A stretch of DNA of 64,000 bases from Gordonia alkanivorans NBRC 16433. GTDB lineage: Bacteria; Actinomycetota; Actinomycetes; Mycobacteriales; Mycobacteriaceae. Made by a program: the position numbers and the translations under genes. Location: positions 290,432 through 354,431 of the forward strand of contig NZ_BACI01000097.1 in NCBI RefSeq assembly GCF_000225505.1, written 5' to 3'. Below the pieces are notes generated by a model, which worked only from the letters and a program-made list of their open reading frames with translations, had not been told where the DNA came from and did no database searches. This document shows positions 44,196 to 53,029 of this stretch, piece after piece (the first letter of the stretch is position 1; each line of letters starts with the position of its first letter).

Positions 44196-45028
44196 CGATC
44201 GGTCCCCTTGTCCTTCGTCGACTGTGTGTCTTGCTGTGTCTTGCCGGAACTCCGGTCGCGGGAGACGGCCCCTTCGGCCTCCACCTCGACCGCGCGCATG
44301 TGGGCGCCGCGCGGCATGGTGACCATGGCCGCGACGGCGAGCGCGATGTGGCGCGGTTCGAGGAAGTTGCCGTGCCGCGCCAGACCGTGCTTGATCCAGT
44401 CGTTGAGCATGTCCTCGGTGGTCTTCGGGTCGAGATTCATGCCCATGCCGGTCAAGGTCTGTCCCGGCCGGACCACACCCGCACGCACGCCGGTGCCCTC
44501 GAGTTCGAGCTGGATGGTCGAGACCAGTCCGTCGATACCCGACTTCGCGGCCACATAGGCCGACGACCAGGGCCGCGGATGGAGCACGACATCGGAGCCG
44601 ATGAATACGAAATCACCTCGCGCACGGTCGATCATGCCGCCGATGACCGCACGGTAGATGCGGTAGGCGCCGGTGAGGTGGATGTTGACCTGATCGGCGA
44701 AGTGCTCCGGGCTCGTCTCATAGGAGAGTCCGACCGCGAGGTCACCGGCACCGGCGACCACGATCTCGAGTTCACCCAGCGCGGCCTCCGCCTTCGCGAC
44801 ACAGTCGATGACCGACTGTTCGTCGGTCACGTCGAGCGGCACCGCAACCGCTTCGCCACCCGCGGCGATGATCTTGTCGGCCAACTCCTGCAGCTTCTCG
44901 ACGCGCCGGGCCGCGAGGGCGACCGGATGGCCTGCGGCGGCGAGGTGTTCGGCGGTTGCCGCTCCGATTCCCGACGACGCTCCTGCGACCAGAACCGGTC
45001 GACGTTCGGGATGAGGACGAAAAGCCAT
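44192..45028 (-). CDS. short-chain dehydrogenase/reductase (Rv0765c-like)
   Basis: This 278-residue SDR has VLVAGASSGIGAATAEHL-type cofactor binding, AGAGDLAVG, and Tyr-x3-Lys in SSAYVAAKSG. The acidic, lysine-rich tail (SSGKTQQDTQSTKDK) is odd and probably disordered. It overlaps CYP51 and CYP123, matching the gene order Rv0764c-Rv0765c-Rv0766c. Substrate unknown. Confidence 0.88.
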   Translation of the reverse strand: MAFRPHPERRPVLVAGASSGIGAATAEHLAAAGHPVALAARRVEKLQELADKIIAAGGEAVAVPLDVTDEQSVIDCVAKAEAALGELEIVVAGAGDLAVGLSYETSPEHFADQVNIHLTGAYRIYRAVIGGMIDRARGDFVFIGSDVVLHPRPWSSAYVAAKSGIDGLVSTIQLELEGTGVRAGVVRPGQTLTGMGMNLDPKTTEDMLNDWIKHGLARHGNFLEPRHIALAVAAMVTMPRGAHMRAVEVEAEGAVSRDRSSGKTQQDTQSTKDKGTDR

Positions 45029-46275
45029 CAGCGCACCGTCACTTTCACGGGGAGTTCGGCGAAGCCGCGCACGTTGACCGAGTGCACACGGACCGCCCTG
45101 TCGATGTCGATGTCGACCGAGCGGATCGACCGGATCACCTCGCCGAGACCGATGTTGGCCTCCAGGCGAGCGAGATGGGCGCCGAGGCAGAAGTGCGCGC
45201 CGAGGCCGAAGCTCATCAGCGCCTGCCCGTTGTCGCGACCGATGTCGTACTTGTCGGCGTCCGGACCGAAGACCTCTTCATCGCGGTTCGCCGAGCCGAC
45301 GAGGAGGAGTACGCGGTCGCCGGCCGGGATCACGTAGTCCCCGTACGGTGCGTCCTCGACCACGCGACGCACGACGATCTGCGTCGAGTTGTCGTAGCGC
45401 AGCGTCTCCTCGGTCCACTGCGGGACCGCGAGTTCGGGGTCGGCGAACACCTTGGCGAGCTCGTCGGGATTGCGCCAGCCCCAATACAGGGCGTTGGCAA
45501 GCAGTTTGGTGGTCGTCTCGTTGCCCGCGACCACCATCAGCACCATGAAGCCGACGATCTCGTCCTCGGTGAGCTTGATCTTCTCCCCGGTCTCGTCGTC
45601 GTCGATCTCGGCCTCGATCAGGGCCGAGACCAGATCCTCGCCGGGATTCTTCCGCCGGTCGGCGATGAGTTCCGAGTAGTACTTGTGCAGTTCGATGTAG
45701 GCGTAGATCGCGGCCTCGGGGATGTCGAGGACGCCGTCCTCGCGATGCAGGAGCAGATCGGACTGGTGACGCAGATCCGTACGGTCGGCCTCGGGAACGC
45801 CCAGCAGCTCGGAGACCACATCCATCGGCAGGAGCGCGGCGAAGTCGTGGACGTAGTCGAACTCGCCCATGTCGAGGCACTTGCTCCAGTGCTGGTGCGT
45901 CAGCGCGGTGATCCGGCCGGTCAGGTCGTTGACACGGCGCGGCGTGAAGCCCTTCGACACGAGCTTGCGGATCCGCATGTGCTTGGGGTCGTCCATCGCG
46001 AGGAAGGACATCGACTTGTGCGCGTCGGGCCCGTACGCCGAGGGGTCCATCGACACGCCCCAGCTGTTCGAGAACCGTTGCACATCACGGAATCCCGCGC
46101 GGACGTCGGCGTGGTTGGCCAGGGCCCAGAAGTTCATCTCGGCGTTGTAGTAGACCGGCGACTCCCGGCGGAGCCGCGCATAGGTCGGATACGGATCCTC
46201 GTGAAAGTCGTAGGCATACGGGTCGAAGGGGAGCGCCCGCTCCATCCCCGGCACCGATGTCGTTTCGGTCATCAC
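45028..46275 (-). CDS. cytochrome P450 CYP123
   Basis: This 415-residue P450 resembles M. tuberculosis CYP123A1 (Rv0766c). It begins DPYAYDFHEDPYPTYARL, with the I-helix VVAGNETTTKLL, ExxR in EETLRYD and the haem loop FGLGAHFCLG. Its function is not known in any species. It starts where the TetR gene ends (ATGA overlap) and shares the operon's ferredoxin. Confidence 0.9.
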   Translation of the reverse strand: MMTETTSVPGMERALPFDPYAYDFHEDPYPTYARLRRESPVYYNAEMNFWALANHADVRAGFRDVQRFSNSWGVSMDPSAYGPDAHKSMSFLAMDDPKHMRIRKLVSKGFTPRRVNDLTGRITALTHQHWSKCLDMGEFDYVHDFAALLPMDVVSELLGVPEADRTDLRHQSDLLLHREDGVLDIPEAAIYAYIELHKYYSELIADRRKNPGEDLVSALIEAEIDDDETGEKIKLTEDEIVGFMVLMVVAGNETTTKLLANALYWGWRNPDELAKVFADPELAVPQWTEETLRYDNSTQIVVRRVVEDAPYGDYVIPAGDRVLLLVGSANRDEEVFGPDADKYDIGRDNGQALMSFGLGAHFCLGAHLARLEANIGLGEVIRSIRSVDIDIDRAVRVHSVNVRGFAELPVKVTVR

Positions 46276-46862
46276 TTCTCCATCAGTAGATGTGCTGCGG
46301 CGACAAGACGTTCGGATGTCTGCTCATAGGTCATGTGCCCCATGCCGGCGTAGACGAGGCCGCCGGAGTAGATCATCTCCAGGGTGTCGAGCAATGGACC
46401 CGGATTCTCCGGGTCTTCCTCGAGCGCGGCCGCCAGACGCCGACGGATGAACGCGCCGATGCGAACGCGCAGATGCTCGACGTCGGGATCGGTTCCCAGC
46501 AGCGCAACGGTGACCGCGCCGCCGAGCTGCCCCTCTCCGGCGACGACGAGGGCGACCTCGCGAAGCACCTGGGCGACCCGCTCGGCCGGCGTGGCGGCCG
46601 GGTCGGGTTCGGAGACGCCCGCGGACAGCCGACGCCAGAAGACCTCGGCCACCAGGTGGCTCTTCGACGAGAAGTACGTGTACGCCGTGGCGGGTGCGAC
46701 GCCCGCGAGCTTGGCCACCGAACGCACGGTGAGCCCGTCGAATCCCTCGGCGTTCAACACGTCGACCGCCGCGTCGGTGAGTCGCGCGACCGTCTCGGCC
46801 TGCTGCTGTGTCAGGCGGCGACGTGTGGATTCCTGGGACACGGGGCTGGACATGTGAGCCAC
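46272..46862 (-). CDS. TetR-family regulator (Rv0767c-like)
   Basis: This 196-residue TetR protein has the helix-turn-helix FDGLTVRSVAKLAGVAPATAYTYF (about residues 40-64). GTG 46862 or ATG 46853 may be the start. A TAGTGT -10 box lies at 46871-46866, so the transcript may be nearly leaderless. It is the first gene of the P450 operon and divergent from the aldehyde dehydrogenase, the same layout as Rv0767c-Rv0768, and probably represses both units. Confidence 0.88.
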   Translation of the reverse strand: MAHMSSPVSQESTRRRLTQQQAETVARLTDAAVDVLNAEGFDGLTVRSVAKLAGVAPATAYTYFSSKSHLVAEVFWRRLSAGVSEPDPAATPAERVAQVLREVALVVAGEGQLGGAVTVALLGTDPDVEHLRVRIGAFIRRRLAAALEEDPENPGPLLDTLEMIYSGGLVYAGMGHMTYEQTSERLVAAAHLLMEK

Positions 46863-46902
46863 GCTACACTAGGTTTGAACGCGAGTCCAGACACCTGTCC
46901 AG
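46863..46902. promoter_or_regulatory. compact divergent promoter with direct repeat
   Basis: Only 40 bases separate the divergent TetR and aldehyde dehydrogenase genes. They contain GTCCAGA at about 46885 repeated 12 bases later, with GACA-CC-TGTC between. One regulator dimer here could control both operons. Confidence 0.5.
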
Positions 46903-46917
46903 ATGGAGTTCCAGCTC

Positions 46918-48384
46918 ATGACCCTTCGCCCCGAATCCGCGTCGGACCTGTTGATCGACGGCAAACTCACCCCCGGCAGCGGTGGTGTCTTCGACGTCGT
47001 CAACCCGGCGACCGAGGAGGTCATCGGGCAGGCTGCCGAGGCCACCGCCGCCGACATGGACGCCGCGATCGCCGCCGCGCGCACCGCCTTCGACACCACC
47101 GACTGGTCGCGGGACCACGCCTTCCGTGCCCGCTGCCTTCGCCAGCTCCGCGACGCCCTGCTCGCCCACACCGACGAGTTCCGGGAGCTGACGATCGCCG
47201 AGGTCGGTTGCCCGTCGTTCCTCACCCACGGCCCGCAATTCGAGGGTCCCGTCACCGATCTCGGCTACTTCGCCGATCTCGCCGAGAGTTACGAGTGGAC
47301 ACGCGATCTCGGCACGGCCAAGCCGATGGGCATCAAGAACCATCGTGAGCTGCGGTCGGAAGCGATCGGCGTCGTCGGGGCGATCACCCCGTGGAACTTC
47401 CCGCACCAGATCAACTTCGCCAAGATCGGGCCGGCCCTCGCCGCCGGGTGCACCGTCGTCCTCAAACCCGCACCCGACACCCCGTGGTGCGCAGCACTGG
47501 TCGGCAAGGTCGTCGCCGAGGAGACCGACTTCCCGCCCGGCGTCCTGAACATCGTCACCTCCACCGACCACCGGCTCGGCGAGCAGCTGTCCACCGATCC
47601 CCGCGTCGACCTCGTCTCTTTCACCGGCTCCACCGCGACCGGCAAGAAGGTGATGGCCGCGGCGTCGGAGTCGCTGAAGAAGGTCTTCCTCGAGCTGGGC
47701 GGCAAGTCCGCGTTCATCGTGCTCGACGATGCCGACATCGGTTCGGCCTGCGCGATGGCCGCTTTCAACGTCGTCACCCACGCCGGTCAGGGTTGTGCGA
47801 TCACCACCCGACTGCTGGTTCCCCGCACCAAGCTCGACGAGGCGATCACCGCCACCCGCGACGCATTGGCCGGTCTGCCGGCCGGTGACCCGACGAGTTC
47901 GGGCACCATCTGCGGGCCGCTGATCTCCGAGCGCCAGCGCCGGCGTGTCGAGTCCTACATCGAGATCGCCAAACAGGAGGGCGGCACGATCGAGATCGGC
48001 GGCGGCCGTCCGGCCGACAAATCCAGGGGCTTCTTCGTCGAACCGACGCTGATCTCCGGACTCGACAACTCGGCACGCGTCGCGCAGGAGGAGATCTTCG
48101 GTCCGGTCCTGGTGATCATCGCCCACGACGGCGACGACGACGCGATCCGCATCGCCAACGACTCCCCCTACGGACTGTCGGGCATGGTCTACGGCACCGA
48201 CGAGAATCGGATCAACAAGGTGGTCAACGGTGTTCGCACCGGCACCATGGGCGTCAACGGCGGCATCTGGTATTCCGCCGACGTCCCGTTCGGCGGCTAC
48301 AAACAGTCCGGCATCGGTCGCGAGATGGGCGTCGCCGGATTCGAGGAATACCTGGAGACCAAGGCCGTCGCGCGGCCCGCCTGA
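46918..48384 (+). CDS. aldA: aldehyde dehydrogenase (Rv0768 AldA-like)
   Basis: This 488-residue NAD(P)-dependent aldehyde dehydrogenase has PWNFPHQ, FLELGGKSAF and the catalytic Cys in HAGQGCAITTR. ATG 46918 is preferred because GGAG at 46905-46908 lies nine bases upstream; ATG 46903 is the alternative and would give a leaderless gene. It heads the plus-strand half of the divergent CYP51 locus, as in M. tuberculosis. Confidence 0.9.
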   Translation: MTLRPESASDLLIDGKLTPGSGGVFDVVNPATEEVIGQAAEATAADMDAAIAAARTAFDTTDWSRDHAFRARCLRQLRDALLAHTDEFRELTIAEVGCPSFLTHGPQFEGPVTDLGYFADLAESYEWTRDLGTAKPMGIKNHRELRSEAIGVVGAITPWNFPHQINFAKIGPALAAGCTVVLKPAPDTPWCAALVGKVVAEETDFPPGVLNIVTSTDHRLGEQLSTDPRVDLVSFTGSTATGKKVMAAASESLKKVFLELGGKSAFIVLDDADIGSACAMAAFNVVTHAGQGCAITTRLLVPRTKLDEAITATRDALAGLPAGDPTSSGTICGPLISERQRRRVESYIEIAKQEGGTIEIGGGRPADKSRGFFVEPTLISGLDNSARVAQEEIFGPVLVIIAHDGDDDAIRIANDSPYGLSGMVYGTDENRINKVVNGVRTGTMGVNGGIWYSADVPFGGYKQSGIGREMGVAGFEEYLETKAVARPA

Positions 48385-48394
48385 CCCTTCGTGG

Positions 48395-48452
48395 CTCGCA
48401 AGCTCGCACCTCAGGGAGCGAGAAACACTCGCAAGCTCGCACCTCAGGGAGC
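48395..48452 (+). repeat. 25-bp direct repeat, two perfect copies
   Basis: The same 25 bases, beginning CTCGCAAGCTCGCACC and ending CAGGGAGC, occur at 48395-48419 and 48428-48452, offset by 33 bases. They lie between the aldehyde dehydrogenase and the SDR. The preceding CCCTTCGTGG adds to a form reminiscent of dispersed intergenic repeats in actinobacteria, a resemblance from memory only. Confidence 0.85.
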
Positions 48453-48476
48453 AATACCAATACAGGAAGCAGGACA

Positions 48477-49217
48477 ATGAGTTCCAAGCGTTTCGAGAAC
48501 AAGACCATCATCGTGACCGGCGCCGCCGGCGGTATCGGTGAGGCCTACGCACGGGCACTGGCCGCCGAGGGCGCCAACGTCGTGGTCGCCGACCTCGCCG
48601 ACGAGAAGGGCAAGCAGGTCGCCGCCGACATCGGTGGCCTGTACGTCAGCACCGATGTCGCCGACGAGGAGTCGGCGAAAGCTCTCGCCGCGGCGACTGT
48701 CGACGCCTACGGTTCGATCGACGGCCTGGTCAACAACGCTGCGATCTACGGCGGGATGAAGCTCGATTTCCTCATCACCGTGCCGTGGGACTACTACAAG
48801 AAGTTCATGAGCGTGAACCTCGACGGTGCGCTCAACGTGACCCGCGCGGTCTACCCGCACATGACCAACGGCGGCGGGGCGATCGTCAACCAGTCCTCCA
48901 CCGCCGCATGGCTGTACAGCGGCTTCTACGGTCTGGCGAAGGTCGGCGTCAACGGCCTGACCCAGCAGCTCGCGACCGAACTCGGCGGCCAGAACATCCG
49001 CGTCAACGCGATCGCCCCCGGCCCCATCGACACCGAGGCCACCCGCACCACCACGCCCAAGGAGATGGTCGCCGACATCGTGAACCGTCTGCCGCTCAAG
49101 CGGTTCGGCACGCCGGAAGATCTCGTCGGGATGTGCCTGTTCCTGCTGTCCGAGGAGGCCGGCTGGATCACCGGGCAGATCTTCAACGTGGACGGCGGGC
49201 AGGTCATCCGGTCATGA
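48477..49217 (+). CDS. short-chain dehydrogenase/reductase (Rv0769-like)
   Basis: This 246-residue classical SDR has IVTGAAGGIGEAYARAL, NNAAIYGG and Tyr-x3-Lys in FYGLAKVG, with a normal C-terminus (QIFNVDGGQVIRS). It follows the aldehyde dehydrogenase across the 25-bp repeats and overlaps the next gene by ATGA. It corresponds to Rv0769. Substrate unknown. Confidence 0.88.
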   Translation: MSSKRFENKTIIVTGAAGGIGEAYARALAAEGANVVVADLADEKGKQVAADIGGLYVSTDVADEESAKALAAATVDAYGSIDGLVNNAAIYGGMKLDFLITVPWDYYKKFMSVNLDGALNVTRAVYPHMTNGGGAIVNQSSTAAWLYSGFYGLAKVGVNGLTQQLATELGGQNIRVNAIAPGPIDTEATRTTTPKEMVADIVNRLPLKRFGTPEDLVGMCLFLLSEEAGWITGQIFNVDGGQVIRS

Positions 49218-50095
49218 CAGAGGAGACCCCGATCCGGCTGGGGTACGTCGGCCTCGGCAACATCGGTGGCCCGATGGCCGGCAGCCTGGCCGCCTGGCCG
49301 GGCGGCCTCACGGTGTTCGACCTGTCGGAGGAGGCGATCGCCAAGGTCGTCGACAAGGGTGCGAAGGCGGCCGGTTCGCTCGCCGAACTCGCCTCCGCCG
49401 CCGACATCATCGGTATCTGCGTCCTGAACGACGAGCAGGTCCGGTCGGTGGTCACCGGTGCCGACGGACTCCTGTCGACGGCCCGCCCGGGCACCATCAT
49501 CACCGTCCACTCGACCATCGGCCCGGACACCGCGATCGATCTCGCGAAGCAGTGCGCAGAACGCGATGTCATCCTTCTCGACGCCCCGATCTCCGGCGGT
49601 GCGATGGGCGCGGCGTCGGGACGGCTGGCGATCATGGTCGGCGGCCCGCGCGACGCCTACGAGAAGCTGAAGGAGCCCTTCCGGCTCACCTCGGACATGC
49701 TCGTGCACGCGGGAGCCGAGGTCGGAGCGGGCACCAAGATGAAGCTCGCCCGCAACCTCCTGCACTTCATCTCGTTCACCGCCACCACCGAAGCCGCGCG
49801 ACTCGCCGAGGCCGCCGGGCTCGACATCACCAAGCTGGGCAGGGTCGTTCGGCACACCGACGCCATCACCGGCGGTGCCGGCGCCATCATGCTGCGCGAG
49901 ACCACGGCGACACTCGACGCCGACGATCCGTGGTACGGCATCTTCACCGGCGTTCGTACACTGGGCGAGAAGGACCTGTCGTTGGCACTCGCACTCGCCG
50001 ACGACCTCGGCGTCGATCTGCCCCTCGGCCAGATCGCACTCCGCGAGCTGGCCCCCGGACTCGGTGTCCCCCACCTCGAAGGAGAAACCGCATGA
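49214..50095 (+). CDS. 3-hydroxyisobutyrate dehydrogenase-like oxidoreductase (Rv0770-like)
   Basis: This 293-residue beta-hydroxyacid dehydrogenase has the NAD motif GYVGLGNIGGPMAGSL, the substrate-binding DAPISGGAMGAASG and the catalytic Lys in GTKMKLARNLL. It is translationally coupled to the SDR and to the CMD gene. It probably oxidises a beta-hydroxy acid formed in the same route. Orthologous to Rv0770 by position and family. Confidence 0.87.
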   Translation: MTEETPIRLGYVGLGNIGGPMAGSLAAWPGGLTVFDLSEEAIAKVVDKGAKAAGSLAELASAADIIGICVLNDEQVRSVVTGADGLLSTARPGTIITVHSTIGPDTAIDLAKQCAERDVILLDAPISGGAMGAASGRLAIMVGGPRDAYEKLKEPFRLTSDMLVHAGAEVGAGTKMKLARNLLHFISFTATTEAARLAEAAGLDITKLGRVVRHTDAITGGAGAIMLRETTATLDADDPWYGIFTGVRTLGEKDLSLALALADDLGVDLPLGQIALRELAPGLGVPHLEGETA

Positions 50096-50481
50096 CCCGC
50101 TCCAACATCTCCGACGATGCGCCCGACGAGGTGCGCAAACGCGGCCTCAAGCGGATGTCCGAGGTCTACGGCTGGGAGATGAGCGACGGTCCCGGCGACT
50201 ACTTCGCCCACACCGCCGACCAGGTGTTCGGCAACGTGTGGGCGCGCGAGGGCCTCTCCGACCGGGATCGGCGACTTTTACTGCTCGGTGCACTCGCGGC
50301 GAGCAACAACATCGACGTCGCCGAGATCCAGGCCGGTGCCGCACTCGGCAACGGCGAACTCACGCCCGAGCAGCTCGAGGAGATCAGCCTCTTCCTCTGC
50401 TACTACATCGGCTGGCCCCAGGGAACCAAGATGCACTTCATGTTCGGTGAGGTCATCAAGAAGCACCGGAAGCAGAAGTGA
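50092..50481 (+). CDS. carboxymuconolactone decarboxylase-family protein (Rv0771-like)
   Basis: This 129-residue protein matches the CMD family (DRDRRLLLLGALAASNN, ISLFLCYYIGWPQ). It has no CxxC pair, so it belongs to the decarboxylase-like rather than the AhpD redox type. It overlaps both neighbours (ATGA and GTGA). In M. tuberculosis the corresponding gene is Rv0771, the last in the row. Confidence 0.85.
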   Translation: MTRSNISDDAPDEVRKRGLKRMSEVYGWEMSDGPGDYFAHTADQVFGNVWAREGLSDRDRRLLLLGALAASNNIDVAEIQAGAALGNGELTPEQLEEISLFLCYYIGWPQGTKMHFMFGEVIKKHRKQK

Positions 50482-51830
50482 ACCAGCAGATCACGTTTCG
50501 CCCCCTGACCGACGGCAAGGGTTCGTCGCTTTTGAGCGCCTCGCCGGTCCCCGACCTCGTGGCCGCCGGATACACCGACACCGAGTACGCGGCGTCGGGA
50601 CTGGCCCGGCGGCTCGTCGGCGACGCGGACACGCCACCAGCCGAGTTCACGACGCGGCTCGTCGTCCGACGCCCCGCCGACGCGGCCGCGTTCAACGGCT
50701 GCGCCGTCGTGGAGTGGCTGAACGTGAGCAGCGGCAGCGATGCCGCACCGGAGTACTCGTATCTCGCCGCAGAGCTGGTGCGTGCCGGCTATGCCTGGGT
50801 GGGAGTGTCGGCGCAGTACGTCGGCGTCGAGGGCGGCACCGGTTCAGTGGGCGTCGCCACCGGTGAACCCCAGAGCCTCGCCGCCAAGGACCCCGATCGC
50901 TATGCAGGCCTGCATCATCCCGGTGATGCGTACTGCTACGACATCTTCCGTTCGATCGGCCTCGCGGTCCGCGGTGACCACTCCGGAGAGAGCCCGACCC
51001 CGGACCACCCGCTCGCCGGGCTCACCGTCGGCTCGGTGCTCGCAGTCGGCGAATCCCAGTCTGCGATGGCACTGACCACCTACGTCAATGCGGTTGCCGG
51101 AGATGGGGATTTCGACGGGTTCCTCATCCACAGTCGCGCTGCTGCAGGGCTTCCCGCGGGCGAGGTCGGTACCGGGATCGACGTGAGCACCGTGTTCAGC
51201 GGCGAACCCACCACGATCCGCACCGATCTCGACGCGCCGGTTCTCGTCGTCCAGACCGAGACCGATGTGCTGACCAACTTCCGCTACCACCTCGTGCGCC
51301 AACCGGACACCGGTCGTCTGCGGGTGTGGGAGATCGCCGGCACCTCGCATGCCGACCTGCATCAGATCGGTGACTTCGAGGAATTCCTCGGCTGCCCCGA
51401 CCCGGTGAACCGCGGTCAGCAGCGCTTCGTGCTGCGCGCCGGCCTCCGCCACCTCCGTGCGTGGGCCGGCGGCGGGAATCCGCCACCCGCCGCCGACCCG
51501 TTGCGTCTCCGAGGCGTCACGACTCCCGAGCCCGAGTTCGAGGTCGACGACATCGGCAACGTTCTCGGCGGCGTCCGCACCCCCTGCGTCGACGCACCGA
51601 CCCAGGTGCTGAGCGGTGTTGTCTCCGAACCGATCTCCCGACTCTGTCTGCTGTTCGGGTCGACCCACCCGGTGCCGGAACATCTCCTCGCCGAACGCTA
51701 CGGCACCCGCGACGAATACGAGAAGCACTACCGCGACGCCGCCGACGCGGCCATCGCCGCAGGATTCGTGCTCGTCGAAGACCGTGACGAACTGATCGCC
51801 GACGCGAACCCGGAGTCGGTGCCCGAGTAG
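50478..51830 (+). CDS. alpha/beta hydrolase domain-containing protein
   Basis: This 450-residue protein matches the large alpha/beta-hydrolase domain family found in actinobacterial catabolic clusters. The nucleophile elbow is AVGESQSAMAL (Ser about residue 194) and a late AGTSHADLHQ carries the likely catalytic His. GTG 50478 overlaps the CMD stop. This gene is an addition to the M. tuberculosis arrangement. It could hydrolyse an ester or lactone in the pathway. Confidence 0.8.
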   Translation: MNQQITFRPLTDGKGSSLLSASPVPDLVAAGYTDTEYAASGLARRLVGDADTPPAEFTTRLVVRRPADAAAFNGCAVVEWLNVSSGSDAAPEYSYLAAELVRAGYAWVGVSAQYVGVEGGTGSVGVATGEPQSLAAKDPDRYAGLHHPGDAYCYDIFRSIGLAVRGDHSGESPTPDHPLAGLTVGSVLAVGESQSAMALTTYVNAVAGDGDFDGFLIHSRAAAGLPAGEVGTGIDVSTVFSGEPTTIRTDLDAPVLVVQTETDVLTNFRYHLVRQPDTGRLRVWEIAGTSHADLHQIGDFEEFLGCPDPVNRGQQRFVLRAGLRHLRAWAGGGNPPPAADPLRLRGVTTPEPEFEVDDIGNVLGGVRTPCVDAPTQVLSGVVSEPISRLCLLFGSTHPVPEHLLAERYGTRDEYEKHYRDAADAAIAAGFVLVEDRDELIADANPESVPE

Positions 51831-51856
51831 CGCGCACCCCGTCACGGAAAACCGAC

Positions 51857-53029
51857 TCAGAACGCCGCGCGCCGGCCTTCCGCCGCCGGGCCGGCGGGGC
51901 GGGCGGGTTCGCTGAGGAATCCGTCCGTCGCGTGCCGGATGCCGGTCGAGATGGCGTGCCCGACATGGCTTCCGGGGTACCAGTGGATGCGGCCGCCCCA
52001 GTGTTGGTGGAGTTGCTGTGCCGCCGACACCCAGGTCACGCGGTCGTTGAGAGCCGCGACGACCATCCGGCGATCGGGCGGCGCGATCGGTTGGACCCGC
52101 AGCGGGCTGATGACGCTCGCGACCTCGCGCACCGACTCGTCGCGCATCAACGATGCGAGGTGCTCACCCTTGGGTCCGCCGCGGGACATGTGGTGGGCCA
52201 GCGTCGCGTGCATGTCCAGCATCGGCACCACCGCGAGAACGGTGGCGACCCGCGGGTCCATCGAGGCGACCAGCGCGGCGATCGGCCCACCCAGAGATGT
52301 CCCGGCGATGGCGATCTCGGCGGGGTCGTGCTGCTCGATCCAGCTGATCAACGACCGGATCTCGGCGACGGCGCGGATGGTGATGAGCGTGTTCACGAGG
52401 GGGTCGAAACCCGGGTAGGACACCTTCGTCACGCGCCGACCACCGTGTGCGGGCAGCACTGGGAAGGCGACGTCGTAGCCGAGCTTCTTGTGCAGGTGGG
52501 CCGCCCGGAAGGCGTACAGATCGTCCGGCCGCCCCTGCGCCGCACCGTGCACCCAGATGAGCCATCGGGTACCGGCCCGGTTCTTGGTCATCACCCGGAC
52601 CGACGAGATGCCGTCGGCATACGGGTCGAGGGACGCCACCGACGCCGGCAGCGTCGCGTCGACGGAGAAGTCGATGTGCTCGAACGACGTGGTACCGAAG
52701 ACCTTGCGGTCGCGCGAGAGTATGCGGGGCGGACCCGGATCCCGATGAACCCCGGCAGGTCCGAGGCGTACGAACTCACCGGCGACGTCGGCGCACCTCG
52801 CCACCATCTCCTCGACCGACTCCATCGGCGGGATGTCCCGGATCACCGAGTTGATCGCGATGAACATCTCGTCGATCGCGGTCTCCCCGACCTGTCGCGG
52901 CCCGCAGCCGGCTGGAGGGATACCCGTATCCGGATTTCCTCGTCTCGCGGCCAGCGAGCTGCCGATCGCGCGGGGCAGTACGCCCGCGAACAATCCCAGC
53001 CGGGCGCGCTCGGTCTCCCAGTCGATCAA
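51857..53029 (-). CDS. alpha/beta hydrolase (LipO/Rv1426c-like)
   Basis: This 390-residue esterase-like protein has IWVHGAAQGRPDD, the nucleophile elbow IAGTSLGGPIAAL and a C-terminal GSHVGHAIS with the catalytic His. It lies next to the WS/DGAT gene with a four-base overlap. The block LipO-WS/DGAT-FadD12-acyltransferase matches Rv1426c-Rv1425-Rv1427c-Rv1428c in content. It may release or remodel neutral lipids. Confidence 0.82.
   Translation of the reverse strand: MIDWETERARLGLFAGVLPRAIGSSLAARRGNPDTGIPPAGCGPRQVGETAIDEMFIAINSVIRDIPPMESVEEMVARCADVAGEFVRLGPAGVHRDPGPPRILSRDRKVFGTTSFEHIDFSVDATLPASVASLDPYADGISSVRVMTKNRAGTRWLIWVHGAAQGRPDDLYAFRAAHLHKKLGYDVAFPVLPAHGGRRVTKVSYPGFDPLVNTLITIRAVAEIRSLISWIEQHDPAEIAIAGTSLGGPIAALVASMDPRVATVLAVVPMLDMHATLAHHMSRGGPKGEHLASLMRDESVREVASVISPLRVQPIAPPDRRMVVAALNDRVTWVSAAQQLHQHWGGRIHWYPGSHVGHAISTGIRHATDGFLSEPARPAGPAAEGRRAAF

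Noticed and set aside
46864..48477. 537-codon frame opposite the aldehyde dehydrogenase at 46918
   Set aside because: Antisense shadow; the sense strand has all catalytic aldehyde dehydrogenase motifs.
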